DNA of 61,023 nucleotides, taken from assembly GCA_945872795.1 (NCBI GenBank), contig CAMCAZ010000016.1, positions 1-61,023 on the forward strand. Reading direction: 5' to 3'. The translations under genes were made by a program, and so were the position numbers. Position 1 is the first letter of the stretch. Each line of letters starts with the position of its first letter. Below are positions 36,597 to 44,880 of this stretch, in pieces. A model generated the notes under the pieces. That model did no database searches and was not told the DNA's origin. It worked only from the letters and a program-made list of their open reading frames with translations. Source of the stretch: Chryseobacterium gleum. GTDB taxonomy: Bacteria > Bacteroidota > Bacteroidia > Flavobacteriales_F > PHOS-HE28.

Positions 36597-37772
36597 CTAT
36601 GCTCCCTGGCTGATCATCCGGTCCAGCTTCTCCGCCGCCTTGTCCCAATCGAACTGGCTTCGGATGAACTGGTAGCCGTTCTCGGCAATCCGCGCCCGTT
36701 CCGCGGGGTCGTCCAACAGGTGCAGGATGTGGGCCGCGTACTCCTCGGGTGAATTGCCGACCAGGATCGCATCTCCCGGTCTGGCCCCCACGGCGTTGTT
36801 GGCCAGCGTGGAGGTGATGCACGGTATCCGCATGGCCATGGCCTCCAACAGCTTGTTCTGCAGGCCGGTGCCGATCTGCATGGGCGCCACGAACAGGCGC
36901 GCAGAGGCATAGGAGTCCCGAATATCCTTCACCCAACCGCTCACGTGGATCAAGGGGTCGGTACGCCCAAGGTCGCGCACGCTTTGGCTGGGGGCCACGC
37001 CGCTGATCAGCAGGGTGGTGTTCGGTCGCGTACGCCTCACCAAAGGAAGGATCTGCTGGGCGAGGTACAGGGCGCTATCGATGTTCGGCGGGTAGTTCAT
37101 GTTCCCGGTGAACACGATATCGTGGTCCTGCCTGCCATGTCTCGGTGTGAAATGTTCGGAGTCCACACCGTTCGGTATCACGGCGATCCGGTCGCGCCAA
37201 GGATGATAGATGTATTCGCGGTCCTGTGCACTGATGATGACACTGTGGTCGAAGAGATCGAGCATCAGGTTCTCGTATCGGATCAGTCGGCGGGTCTCTG
37301 CGCGGAACAGGGGTGCGAGCAGGGTGGGGGCCATTTCGCTGCGTCGCTCCAATCCCTTGGACAGGGTGTCCATGTAGTCGAGCGTCTTGGGAACGTCGTG
37401 TACCTCCCGCACGTATTCCGTGGTGCGCACCAACTGGCAGAGGATGTGTTCGGGCCGGAACTGCTCCAGGGCGGCATTGATGCGCCGCTGTGCCTTGCGG
37501 TGATGGAAGTAGGCCACCTGGAAGGGCAGTCTGGAGAAGATCGCGGAGAACAGTTTCAGGACGATCCTCCACCGCTCGATCCGCACCACCTCGATGTGGG
37601 CGCAGAACTGGTGCAGGTGGTCCAGATGCTCCTGGGCCGTTGGCCCATCGCTCAAGCAGAACAGGTAGATCTCGTGCTTGCGGGCGAGGCGCTTCACCAA
37701 GTGGTAGGCGCGCAGTTTGTCGCCCTTCTCCAATGGATAGGGAACCCTGGAAAGAATGACCATCAACCTCAT
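36597..37772 (-). CDS. Glycosyltransferase family 4 protein (TIGR03087-like)
   Basis: 391 residues with a GT-B fold. The N-terminus [20 protein letters not shown] resembles the sugar transferases of the EpsH/PEP-CTERM-associated type. The C-terminal nucleotide-sugar domain has [37 protein letters not shown] and the acidic-pocket region [20 protein letters not shown]. It starts inside the stop region of the next upstream glycosyltransferase (four-base overlap), so the two are co-expressed. Likely adds a sugar to a cell-surface glycan; acceptor unknown. Confidence 0.87.
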   Translation of the reverse strand: MRLMVILSRVPYPLEKGDKLRAYHLVKRLARKHEIYLFCLSDGPTAQEHLDHLHQFCAHIEVVRIERWRIVLKLFSAIFSRLPFQVAYFHHRKAQRRINAALEQFRPEHILCQLVRTTEYVREVHDVPKTLDYMDTLSKGLERRSEMAPTLLAPLFRAETRRLIRYENLMLDLFDHSVIISAQDREYIYHPWRDRIAVIPNGVDSEHFTPRHGRQDHDIVFTGNMNYPPNIDSALYLAQQILPLVRRTRPNTTLLISGVAPSQSVRDLGRTDPLIHVSGWVKDIRDSYASARLFVAPMQIGTGLQNKLLEAMAMRIPCITSTLANNAVGARPGDAILVGNSPEEYAAHILHLLDDPAERARIAENGYQFIRSQFDWDKAAEKLDRMISQGA

Positions 37773-38974
37773 TTTCCCAGAAGGCGCTGATAGAATGCGA
37801 TGAGGTCACGGGCGATGGACTCCTCGGCATACTGGTCGCGCACCAAGGCGTGGGCGGCCAGCCCGATGGCGCGGACGCTTTCAGGACGGTCGATCAGGCC
37901 CAGGATGCGTTCCACGAACTCGGTCGCCGTGCGTGCGAGCAGCACATCCTTGCCATCCGTATAGTTGATGCCCTCCGCACCGATGGGCGTGCTGATGATG
38001 GTGCGCCCCATCGCCATGCCTTCGATGATCTTCACCCGCATCCCACCAGCGGAAAACAGGGGTACGAGCATCACTTGGCGCTTCTGCATGTAGGCCACGG
38101 CGTCCCGCACACGTCCCTGGATCATGACGCCCGGGATGTCGAGGTCGATCAGGTCCTTGGGCATCTTGTTACCGGCCAGGTCCAGCCGGGCCTGTGGTCT
38201 TTTTTTTATCACCCGCGGCCACACCGAGTTCAACAGCCAGCGGATCCCTTCCTCATTGGGTTGCCAATCCATGCTTCCGAGGTGGAAGAACACCGGTGTC
38301 GCAACGGCCTTCTCCTCGGGAACTGGATAGTCCTTGAGGTCCACGCCAAACGGAATGGGCACGATGGGCGTGCTGCTGCCGTGACCCAGGAAGTGCTCAG
38401 CATCGGCTGGGCTGATGGCGGCCACACCGTCCACTCTGTCCAACACCTCCATCTCATAGCGCTCCAATTGTTTGGCCAGGAACTGCCGGTAGGGACGCTT
38501 GAGGAAGTTGCGCTCACCAATGGCGATGCGTTGCTGGATGACATGCTCCAGGTTGTGCGAGCGCAGCACGATGCGGGCCTTGGAGTAGCGCCGCAGGGTG
38601 GGGATGTACGGCGTCATGAACAGGCTTTCGAGCTGCACGATGTCGAACGTTTCCTCCGTCAACAGCCTGATCAGGCGAATGTCCATGTCCGGGGAGAAGA
38701 AGCGGCTGATGTTGTAGTTGTCCGCCGTGATCAGGTCCGTGAACGCATCCACAATGTTCAGGGAGGTGTCCACGAAGACCCCCTCCATCCGCGTCTGTTC
38801 CATCAGTTCCGCTGGGACCGCCTGGAGCTCAAGCGGTTGTTTGGGCGTGCTGATGCACAGCACTTTCACCGAGTGCCCCGCACCCAGCAGCCCCTTGGAG
38901 AGGGTGAGCATCGCCTTCGATCCCCCATCGATGGGCGGATAAGGAGGCTTGTTACACAGCTGGAGTATGCGCAT
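37769..38974 (-). CDS. Glycosyltransferase family 4 protein
   Basis: 401 residues with a GT-B fold. The N-terminus MRILQLCNKPPYPPIDGGSK marks the start at 38974, 17 codons inside the open frame. The donor-binding half contains FHLGSMDWQPNEEGIRWLL and VPLFSAGGMRVKIIEGMAMG, with the E-x7-E-like region at the end. Its start overlaps the end of the LptF/G permease gene by 23 bases. With the following glycosyltransferase it probably works on LPS or another surface polysaccharide, which fits the neighbouring LptF/G gene. Confidence 0.87.
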   Translation of the reverse strand: MRILQLCNKPPYPPIDGGSKAMLTLSKGLLGAGHSVKVLCISTPKQPLELQAVPAELMEQTRMEGVFVDTSLNIVDAFTDLITADNYNISRFFSPDMDIRLIRLLTEETFDIVQLESLFMTPYIPTLRRYSKARIVLRSHNLEHVIQQRIAIGERNFLKRPYRQFLAKQLERYEMEVLDRVDGVAAISPADAEHFLGHGSSTPIVPIPFGVDLKDYPVPEEKAVATPVFFHLGSMDWQPNEEGIRWLLNSVWPRVIKKRPQARLDLAGNKMPKDLIDLDIPGVMIQGRVRDAVAYMQKRQVMLVPLFSAGGMRVKIIEGMAMGRTIISTPIGAEGINYTDGKDVLLARTATEFVERILGLIDRPESVRAIGLAAHALVRDQYAEESIARDLIAFYQRLLGK

Positions 38975-40400
38975 TTCGAGGGCGGAAGAGGGAGCGCAGC
39001 CGTTCCCAGCCGCGATAATACGCATCGGCGTCGAGCAGCGGGCTGTCCGTCGCTGCCTTCCACGTCAGGAACAGACCGACGGGCAGCAGCACGAGGCTGG
39101 CGACCCACATGCCCGGCCAGGCCTCGATGCCCCCGGCGATGACCAGTTTCTCCATGGAGAACGACACGATGTGGAAGATCAGGAAGAACACGATGGCAAA
39201 GACCACCGGTAGGCCCATGCCTCCCTTGCGGATGATCGCGCCCAGGGGTGCGCCTATCAGGAAAAAGATGATGCAGGTGATGGCCAACATGGGTTTTCGG
39301 TGCCATTCGATGCGGTGCCTGGACACCTGTTCCTGCCGTCCCTGCAGTTCCTCCAGCCCGCGGTCGATCTGCGACAGGTCGTTGCGCACCATGTTCATGG
39401 CCACGTCGTAGAGCCCGTTCCGCATCTCGGGTGTGAGCGATGCCTGCATGGCGTTCCATGAACGGGCCGGGGGAGGAGGCAACGTGCTTGGGGTGGTCGG
39501 TCGGAAGAATTGCAGACCGTTGCTCAGGTGCTTCACCTGTTCCTCCCGCCGAGCATCCATCCGCTTGAGCAGGCTGTCCTCCGAAACCTGCAGCTGCCCC
39601 ATGGTCATCATCTTGTAGTGGTCTTTGAAGAGGTCCTCATCCGTCCGGCGCAGTCCCAGTCCGCTCAGGTCGAATCGCACTTCATCCTCCACGAAGCTTC
39701 CCCGCATCATGGGGTATATGCCCTTGTCGCCTGCCGCAGGGGAATGTTCATCGTAGAAATGCCCGTCCTTCAATGTCAGCACCAGGAAATGACCATCGGT
39801 GCTTCGGCGCATGGTGCCGCTTTGCGCCCGAATGACCGTTCGGTTCCCTTGGAACGCCGCCCGGTGGTCGTAGATCAGCACATCGGTGAGCATGCCGGTG
39901 TCCGGGTCCTTGTCCTGCACGCGGATACTGAAGCCGTCGATGCCGTTGTAGAAGATGCCCGGCTTCAGGTTCAGGGTGGGCTTCTTCTCTGTCACATCCC
40001 ACAACAGCGAGCGGAACTTCAGGTTGGCCACAGGCAACAGGTCGTTGCTGAAGAAGAAGGAACCGATGGCCAGCGCCGTGGAAGTGAGGAACAGGGGGCT
40101 GAGGATCCGCCCCAGTCCCAGTCCCGCTGAACGCATGGGCACCAGCTCGGAATTCTCACCCAGCGAACCCATCGTCATGATGCTGGATAACAGGATCGCC
40201 AACGGCAGGGCAAGGGGGACGAAACTGGCCGTGGCGTAGGTGAGCAGTTCCACCAGGACATACCATTCCAAGCCCTTGCCCATCAGGTCATCCACATACT
40301 TCCACAGGAACTGCATGACCAGGATGAACAGGACGATGACAAAGGTCACCATCAAGGGCCCCAGATAGGCCTTGATGATCATGCGGTGCAACCGCTTCAT
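38952..40400 (-). CDS. LptF/LptG family LPS-export permease
   Basis: 482 residues. Membrane segments at the N-terminus (about 12-35, 60-85 and 100-120) and the C-terminus (about 378-450, including MLAITCIIFFLIGAPLGAII) flank a periplasmic beta-jellyroll region. The N-terminal YLGPLMVTFVIVLFILVMQF and SFVPLALPLAILLSSIMTMG are typical of YjgP/YjgQ. It forms part of the ABC complex that pulls LPS toward the outer membrane. Whether it is F or G cannot be told, so no symbol is given. A proline-rich insert (PSTLPPPPA) near residue 310 is unusual. Confidence 0.92.
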   Translation of the reverse strand: MKRLHRMIIKAYLGPLMVTFVIVLFILVMQFLWKYVDDLMGKGLEWYVLVELLTYATASFVPLALPLAILLSSIMTMGSLGENSELVPMRSAGLGLGRILSPLFLTSTALAIGSFFFSNDLLPVANLKFRSLLWDVTEKKPTLNLKPGIFYNGIDGFSIRVQDKDPDTGMLTDVLIYDHRAAFQGNRTVIRAQSGTMRRSTDGHFLVLTLKDGHFYDEHSPAAGDKGIYPMMRGSFVEDEVRFDLSGLGLRRTDEDLFKDHYKMMTMGQLQVSEDSLLKRMDARREEQVKHLSNGLQFFRPTTPSTLPPPPARSWNAMQASLTPEMRNGLYDVAMNMVRNDLSQIDRGLEELQGRQEQVSRHRIEWHRKPMLAITCIIFFLIGAPLGAIIRKGGMGLPVVFAIVFFLIFHIVSFSMEKLVIAGGIEAWPGMWVASLVLLPVGLFLTWKAATDSPLLDADAYYRGWERLRSLFRPRNAHTPAV

Positions 40401-40442
40401 GCCGTGCTCAACGCTAGGGAAGGACGCTTGGTATGGCGCGGA

Positions 40443-41507
40443 TCACGCACCCAGCACACGGATCAGCGAAGCGATCTGGGAACTCCACAAATTGCGGGTC
40501 TCCTCCACCTCGTCGGGCCAAGCGTGGTCCGTGACGATCAAGGCCACCTCGTTCGTCATGGCATCGATGCGGATGCGGAACTCGAAATAGGCGTTCTCAT
40601 CCTCCTCGTCATTGCGACGGAAACGGATCACCTCGCCCAAGCGACGACCGATCATGGTGGTCGATTCCACCTCGTCGGGCCAGATGAAGGTGTATTGGTC
40701 ACCCTTCATGTTCACATCAGAGCAGTACCACTCGGAGAATCCGCTGGGCGTACTGATCAGGTCGAACAGGACGGCCGGGGCACTGCGCACCATGAACTCG
40801 ATCTGCACCCGTTCCTTGGCAGGGCGTTTCGGACCCTCGGCCACCTTCGCAACCGCTTTGGGTGGTGCCACAGCCATCACGGGTGGAGCGGCGGCCTTCG
40901 TCGCTGGCTTGGACCCAGCTTCCGGACCTTTCTTGGCCAACGCTGCGGGTGTGCCGGCTGTTGCCTTGGAGACCTTGGCGGCCGCTGGCTTGGTAGGAGC
41001 GATGGTCTTGCTCACCACTGGTGAGGCCTGCTTCTTAGCGGGGGATTTCCCCACTTTCTTGAGGGGCGCCGCCGATCTCTTGGCGGGCGGAGTCGCTTTC
41101 TTGGTGGGCGGCGTGGCCTTTTTCGAGGATGGGGCCGTCTTCTTGGCGACTTTGGCAGGAGCCTTCTTGGTCATCGGCCTCGCTGCTCCCTTGCTCACCT
41201 TGGTGGTTTTCACTGCGGTCTTGGCCACGGCCTTCTTCACGGGTGCGGCCTTCTTTCCCTTGGTGACGGAAACCTTGACGGTCTTGATCGATTTGACGGG
41301 CCTGGCGGCGGGCTTGCCCACTTTCTTGGGTGCTCGGGCCTTCGCGGTCCGGGCCTTTCCGGTGGCGGTTTTCACCTTGGAAGTAGTGGTCTTCTTGGCA
41401 ACGACCGTTCGGCCTTTGGCAATTGCCTTCTTCTTGGGCGATGCCTTTCCCGCAGCCTTGGCCTTGTTGGAGGTGAGCTTACGTACTGCGGTCTTTTTCT
41501 TGGCCAT
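40443..41507 (-). CDS. START-like domain protein with a long histone H1-like Lys/Ala/Pro tail
   Basis: 354 residues. Residues 1 to about 225 are low-complexity and strongly basic, with repeats such as KKATPPTKKATPPAKR, as in bacterial histone H1-like proteins. Residues 226-354 are a START-like (SRPBCC) domain of the Bacteroidota type: VLFDLISTPSGFSEWYCSDV, TFIWPDEVE, FRRNDEEDENAYFEFRIRID, ETRNLWSSQIASLIRVLG. That domain usually stands alone at about 130 residues. The frame is unbroken, and a promoter box (41538-41545) sits 30 bases before Met 41507, supporting a real fusion. It heads an operon with LptF/G and two glycosyltransferases. The tail probably binds DNA or RNA; the START pocket's ligand is unknown. 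Confidence 0.85.
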   Translation of the reverse strand: MAKKKTAVRKLTSNKAKAAGKASPKKKAIAKGRTVVAKKTTTSKVKTATGKARTAKARAPKKVGKPAARPVKSIKTVKVSVTKGKKAAPVKKAVAKTAVKTTKVSKGAARPMTKKAPAKVAKKTAPSSKKATPPTKKATPPAKRSAAPLKKVGKSPAKKQASPVVSKTIAPTKPAAAKVSKATAGTPAALAKKGPEAGSKPATKAAAPPVMAVAPPKAVAKVAEGPKRPAKERVQIEFMVRSAPAVLFDLISTPSGFSEWYCSDVNMKGDQYTFIWPDEVESTTMIGRRLGEVIRFRRNDEEDENAYFEFRIRIDAMTNEVALIVTDHAWPDEVEETRNLWSSQIASLIRVLGA

Positions 41508-41537
41508 GGGGCAATAGTTGCTGAACTCGAATTGGGC

Positions 41538-41545
41538 CTAAGGTA
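41538..41545 (-). promoter_or_regulatory. -7 promoter box of the H1-tail/START gene
   Basis: TACCTTAG on the minus strand, 30 bases before the ATG at 41507. It shows that the basic tail lies within the transcribed, translated region. Confidence 0.5.
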
Positions 41546-41613
41546 GCAAGTTCACCCACCTGGGCAAGTCCAAATGGTACCCTGCCCGCAGTAGGTGGTG
41601 CGTAAGTGATCAT

Positions 41614-41621
41614 TATATTTG
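41614..41621 (+). promoter_or_regulatory. -7 promoter box of tRNA-Met
   Basis: TATATTTG, a perfect TAnnTTTG match, ends 32 bases before the tRNA. The same octamer precedes tRNA-Ser at 60489. Confidence 0.65.
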
Positions 41622-41653
41622 CGGCCCCGTTGGAGGAGCCAGCGGATAGACAA

Positions 41654-41730
41654 GGCGCGGTAGCTCAGCTGGTTAGAGCGCATGATTCATAATCCTGAGG
41701 TCGGGAGTTCAAGTCTCCCCCGCGCTACCA
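41654..41730 (+). tRNA. tRNA-Met (anticodon CAT)
   Basis: 77 bases including an encoded CCA end. The acceptor stem is GGCGCGG/CCGCGCT, the D-arm is GCTCAGCTGGTTAGAGC, the anticodon loop is TTCATAA and the T-arm is GGGAGTTCAAGTCTCCC. It looks like the elongator type, because the D-arm and variable region match elongator tRNA-Met. A lysidine-type tRNA-Ile(CAU) is less likely. The anticodon stem carries one T-C mismatch (CATGA against TCCTG). Confidence 0.95.
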
Positions 41731-41771
41731 AGGCCATCTTCCATACGGAGGGTGGCCTTTCGTTTGGGGTG

Positions 41772-42194
41772 ATGTTGGGGTGCTTCATAGGTGCCATCGT
41801 GCTCATCATGTCCTGCGGCGGTCCACAGCGGCCTGCTTCTGACCTGAGCGACATCCGGTCGGCCATGGCCGCACAGGAACATGCATGGGACCGCGGGGAT
41901 ATCCCAGGTTTCATGGAGGCCTATTCGGATACCATTTGTTTCATCAGTTCACGCGGCACCCGCTGCGGCAGGAGCGAGGTGCAGGCCTCCTACGCCAGGA
42001 ACTACCCGGATCAGGCGGCCATGGGAGACCTGAATTTCGTGATCCATGAAGTGATCCCGGTCGGGCCGGACCATGCCTGGTGTACCGGCGAGTGGAGCCT
42101 GTACCGGACGGCCGATACCCTGGGCGGCGGGTTCTCCCTGCTCTGGACCTTGGAAACACAAGGCTGGCGGATCACGCGCGACCATACCTATTGA
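41772..42194 (+). CDS. SnoaL/DUF4440-like lipoprotein
   Basis: 140 residues. The N-terminus MLGCFIGAIVLIMSCGG ends in a lipobox (IMSC). The rest is a cone-shaped NTF2-like fold: SAMAAQEHAWDRGDIPGFME, then YSDTICFISSRGTRC, YARNYPD, and a strand-rich end GEWSLYRTADTLGGGFSLLW. The frame is open back into the tRNA gene, so the start at 41772 is chosen after the tRNA. DUF4440 members bind small hydrophobic molecules or act as mild enzymes; no active-site residue can be named here. Probably cell-envelope bound. Confidence 0.75.
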   Translation: MLGCFIGAIVLIMSCGGPQRPASDLSDIRSAMAAQEHAWDRGDIPGFMEAYSDTICFISSRGTRCGRSEVQASYARNYPDQAAMGDLNFVIHEVIPVGPDHAWCTGEWSLYRTADTLGGGFSLLWTLETQGWRITRDHTY

Positions 42195-42207
42195 AGGGCG
42201 GGATATC

Positions 42208-42855
42208 TTGGGCGCTCCGGATATCTGCGGATTGGCCCATCCCCTGACCATACTCCTGATCGTGATCACGTGCCTGGTGTCCCTGGCCGCGTTCAAGGAT
42301 GAGCTACTGTTCGCACGACTGCTCTTCGATCCCTACCGGACACGACATGGTCAGTGGTTCCGCTTTCTGAGCCATGCCTTGGTGCACACGGATATGCCGC
42401 ACCTGGTCGTGAACATGTTCGTCCTTTACATGTTCGGGCGCAACGTGGAACTGCTCTATGGCATGGTGCTCGGCCAGGTGTCCGGTGCCGTGTTCCTGTT
42501 GCTGTACCTCGGTGGTGCCGTGATCTCCTCCGTTCCGGCATTTGTCAAGCACGGCGCTGCTCCGGGGTACCGGGCAGTGGGTGCCAGTGGCGCCGTGTCG
42601 GGGGTGCTCTTCGCGCAGATCCTGTTGATGCCGACCGCACCCGTGAGCTTCCTCTTCATACCCTTTGATGTGCCATCCTTCGTCTTCGGCGGTCTGTATC
42701 TGTTCTATTCATGGTACATGGATCGGCGGGGAGCGGACAACGTGGCCCATGATGCTCACCTGCATGGCGCCTTGTTCGGCATTGCGTTCACTGCCGTTGT
42801 GGAACCGCGCGCCCTTTTCGATCTCGGGAGTTTTGAACGCTATTGGACGCCATGA
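42208..42855 (+). CDS. Rhomboid family intramembrane serine protease
   Basis: 215 residues with about six hydrophobic segments. The catalytic serine is Ser127 in AVGASGAVSGVLFA and the catalytic histidine is His184 in AHDAHLHGALFGIAF. The L1 loop region FLSHALVHTDMPHLVVNMFV is typical. It should cut transmembrane substrates inside the membrane. No ATG precedes the first membrane segment in frame; TTG at 42208 (then GAPDICGLAHPLTILL) is the likeliest start, with TTG at 42231 as an alternative. The stop overlaps the start of the HAD phosphatase gene by four bases. Confidence 0.88.
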   Translation: MGAPDICGLAHPLTILLIVITCLVSLAAFKDELLFARLLFDPYRTRHGQWFRFLSHALVHTDMPHLVVNMFVLYMFGRNVELLYGMVLGQVSGAVFLLLYLGGAVISSVPAFVKHGAAPGYRAVGASGAVSGVLFAQILLMPTAPVSFLFIPFDVPSFVFGGLYLFYSWYMDRRGADNVAHDAHLHGALFGIAFTAVVEPRALFDLGSFERYWTP

Positions 42856-43352
42856 GGAATGATCGGATGGCCCTGTTCCTGGACCGTGATGGTGTGTTGA
42901 ACCGTGAGCGCGGTGAGCACACTTGGCGCTTACCGGATTTTGAGGTGCTGCCCGAAGTGCCGGCAGCGTTGCGCCTGGCGCAGGATGCAGGATATCTCTT
43001 GGTGGTGATCACCAACCAGAGCGGGATCGGCCTGGGGCTTTATGGTCACGCCGAAGTGGCGCAGCTCCATGGCTACCTTCACGACATGCTGGGCAACGCC
43101 GGAGTACAACTGACCGCGGTCTATTACTGTCCGCATCATCCCAGCAAGGGACGATGCCTGTGCCGGAAGCCTGGTGGTCTGTTGTTGGAGAAGGCCATGG
43201 CGCGGTATGGGATACGACCTGATGGTTCCCTGATGATCGGTGATCGCGAGCGGGATACGGATGCTGCCGGGTCGGTGGGGGTGAAGGGAGTGCGGGTCGA
43301 GCCCAACAGCTCCATCCTTCCTGTGGTGAAAGATCTACTTCAAGTTCCATGA
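42852..43352 (+). CDS. HAD-IIIA phosphatase, GmhB-like
   Basis: 166 residues. HAD motif I is FLDRDGVLNRE (Asp11 nucleophile, Asp13). Motif II is VVITNQSG. A zinc-binding-like stretch CPHHPSKGRCLCRKP follows, and motif III/IV is SLMIGDRERDTDAAG. This matches D-glycero-D-manno-heptose-1,7-bisphosphate 7-phosphatase and histidinol-phosphatase-type enzymes, which make LPS core heptose or histidine. GmhB is favoured by the cysteine cluster, but no heptose genes lie nearby. The ATG overlaps the rhomboid stop by four bases (ATGA). Confidence 0.82.
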   Translation: MRNDRMALFLDRDGVLNRERGEHTWRLPDFEVLPEVPAALRLAQDAGYLLVVITNQSGIGLGLYGHAEVAQLHGYLHDMLGNAGVQLTAVYYCPHHPSKGRCLCRKPGGLLLEKAMARYGIRPDGSLMIGDRERDTDAAGSVGVKGVRVEPNSSILPVVKDLLQVP

Positions 43353-44191
43353 GCATGCTTGTGAACATCAACGGGACATTGGTCCCTGCAGAAGGCCCTG
43401 TGATCGGTCTGGACAATCGGGCCTTCCATTTTGGCGACGGCCTTTTCGAAAGCCTTCGCATCGTCAACGGTCGACCTTGTTTCGTTGATCCGCATTGGGC
43501 GCGATTGACCACCGGGGCTGCGCTCTTGCGCATCACGATTCCGGCCACCATGGACCGCGCCGGCTTCGAGCGGCAGATCCGTGAACTGGTCGAACGGTCC
43601 GGCATCCGGAACGGTCGCTGTCGATTCACGCTGTATCGTTCCGGTGGAGGGCAGTATCGCCCACAGACCAATGCGGGAGGCTATACCATCGAGCTCGCAC
43701 CCTTGGACGAGCCGCACCATACGCTCAATGACCAGGGCCTGATGGTGGATCTCTGGCCCGAGATGCGCAAACCGATCAATGAACTATCCCGACACAAAAC
43801 GCTCAATTGCCAGTATTACATCATGGCGGCATTGTGGGGGCAGGAACGCGGACTGGATGATGCCCTCTTGCAGAACGAACGGGGCAACATCATCGAAAGC
43901 AGCAGTGGTAATCTGTTCATCGTCAGCAACGGGGTGCTATACACACCGTCACTCTCCGATGGTTGTCTTGGCGGGGTGATGCGTGCGCAGATCATCAACC
44001 TTGCCTTGGCGAACGGAGTGAAGGTGTACGAGTGCTCGTTGAATCCGCAGAACCTGCTGGCCGCCGACGAACTGTTCTTCACCAATGCGGTGCGCGGCAT
44101 CCAATGGGTGGGAACGTATCGCACCAAGCGCTACACGCACCGGCAGTCCTCCATGCTCATGGACCTCCTGGTGGCCTCCACGCTCAGTTGA
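43349..44191 (+). CDS. Class IV (fold-type IV) PLP aminotransferase
   Basis: 280 residues. The family start FHFGDGLFESLRIVNGRPCF is present. The PLP lysine sits in ELSRHKTLNCQYYIMA, the substrate-side Glu in NERGNIIESSSGNLFIV, and the late motif in ADELFFTNAVRGIQWVG. It belongs with D-amino acid aminotransferase, branched-chain aminotransferase and 4-amino-4-deoxychorismate lyase, and sequence alone cannot separate these. A second, longer class IV enzyme (ilvE) is at 50457. It starts inside the HAD gene's stop (ATGA) and its 3' end overlaps the convergent YqgE gene by eight bases. Confidence 0.87.
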   Translation: MSMLVNINGTLVPAEGPVIGLDNRAFHFGDGLFESLRIVNGRPCFVDPHWARLTTGAALLRITIPATMDRAGFERQIRELVERSGIRNGRCRFTLYRSGGGQYRPQTNAGGYTIELAPLDEPHHTLNDQGLMVDLWPEMRKPINELSRHKTLNCQYYIMAALWGQERGLDDALLQNERGNIIESSSGNLFIVSNGVLYTPSLSDGCLGGVMRAQIINLALANGVKVYECSLNPQNLLAADELFFTNAVRGIQWVGTYRTKRYTHRQSSMLMDLLVASTLS

Positions 44192-44771
44192 GCGCCGGGT
44201 CCTCCGGAAAGTTGGCGAGTGGAGCGTACTCCTTGCCCATGCCGCGCAGCGTGTCGGCCCACAGGTCCTCGATCTTCGTGTTCATGATGCGGCGCTTGTC
44301 CGCATGGGTGATCAGCCACGAGCGTTGCTCGAGCTCCTTCTCCAATTGACCGAGCTCCCATCCGGAGTAGCCCACGAAGAAGCGGACATGTTTCGCCAGT
44401 TTCGAATCGGTACGAAGGATGGACCGCAGCTGATCGTAGTCACCCCCCATGAACACCCCATCGACCACTTCCTTGCTGCCGGAAACGTGAGGGCCAAGTG
44501 TGTGGAGGTAGTAGAGCTCTCCGCTCTGCACCGGACCGCCGATGCTAACGCGTGCGGACACGGGAGGCATGTTCTCCATCAGGTCGTTCACATCCAGTTC
44601 CATATGCCTGTTGAGCACGAAGCCGAAGGAACCCTCCTCGTTGTGTTCGCACAGCAGCACCACTGTGCGCCGGAAATAGGGGTCGGGCAGGTATGGACCG
44701 CTCACGAGCATTCGCCCGCGTGCAGGTGCCAGCTTGTTGTCCGGATCGAGATCAAGGATGTTGCCGCTCAT
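44184..44771 (-). CDS. YqgE/AlgH family protein
   Basis: 195 residues. Typical family segments are GRMLVSGPYLPDPYFRRTVV, HNEEGSFGFVLNRHMELDV, IGGPVQSGELYYLHTL and RFFVGYSGWELGQLEKELEQ. The start at 44771 (MSGNILDLDPDNKLAPARG) is chosen 13 codons inside the open frame. The YqgE fold is conserved across bacteria with no firm function; AlgH of Pseudomonas was first tied to alginate control. The stop overlaps the convergent class IV aminotransferase. Confidence 0.92.
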   Translation of the reverse strand: MSGNILDLDPDNKLAPARGRMLVSGPYLPDPYFRRTVVLLCEHNEEGSFGFVLNRHMELDVNDLMENMPPVSARVSIGGPVQSGELYYLHTLGPHVSGSKEVVDGVFMGGDYDQLRSILRTDSKLAKHVRFFVGYSGWELGQLEKELEQRSWLITHADKRRIMNTKIEDLWADTLRGMGKEYAPLANFPEDPALN

Positions 44772-44850
44772 GGGTCTAGCACACGGTGGATCACCGTTGC
44801 CACGGTGCAAGATCGCTCAAAGGTGTGGCATCTGATGAAGGGCGAAGGGA

Positions 44851-44858
44851 TAACTTCG
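44851..44858 (+). promoter_or_regulatory. -7 promoter box of pdxH
   Basis: TAACTTCG, the same octamer as before parE, ends 22 bases before the ATG at 44881. Confidence 0.45.
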
Positions 44859-44880
44859 TTGCTCAAAGATCAGAGGTTCC

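Noticed and set aside
35299-36936. A longer N-terminus for ribBA (545 residues)
   Set aside because: The extra 137 residues overlap the glycosyltransferase gene and lie upstream of a perfect promoter box.
41687-41914. A minus-strand frame over the 3' half of tRNA-Met ending GRLELPTSGL
   Set aside because: Another well-known false protein that is the reverse strand of a tRNA; it also opposes a good lipoprotein gene.
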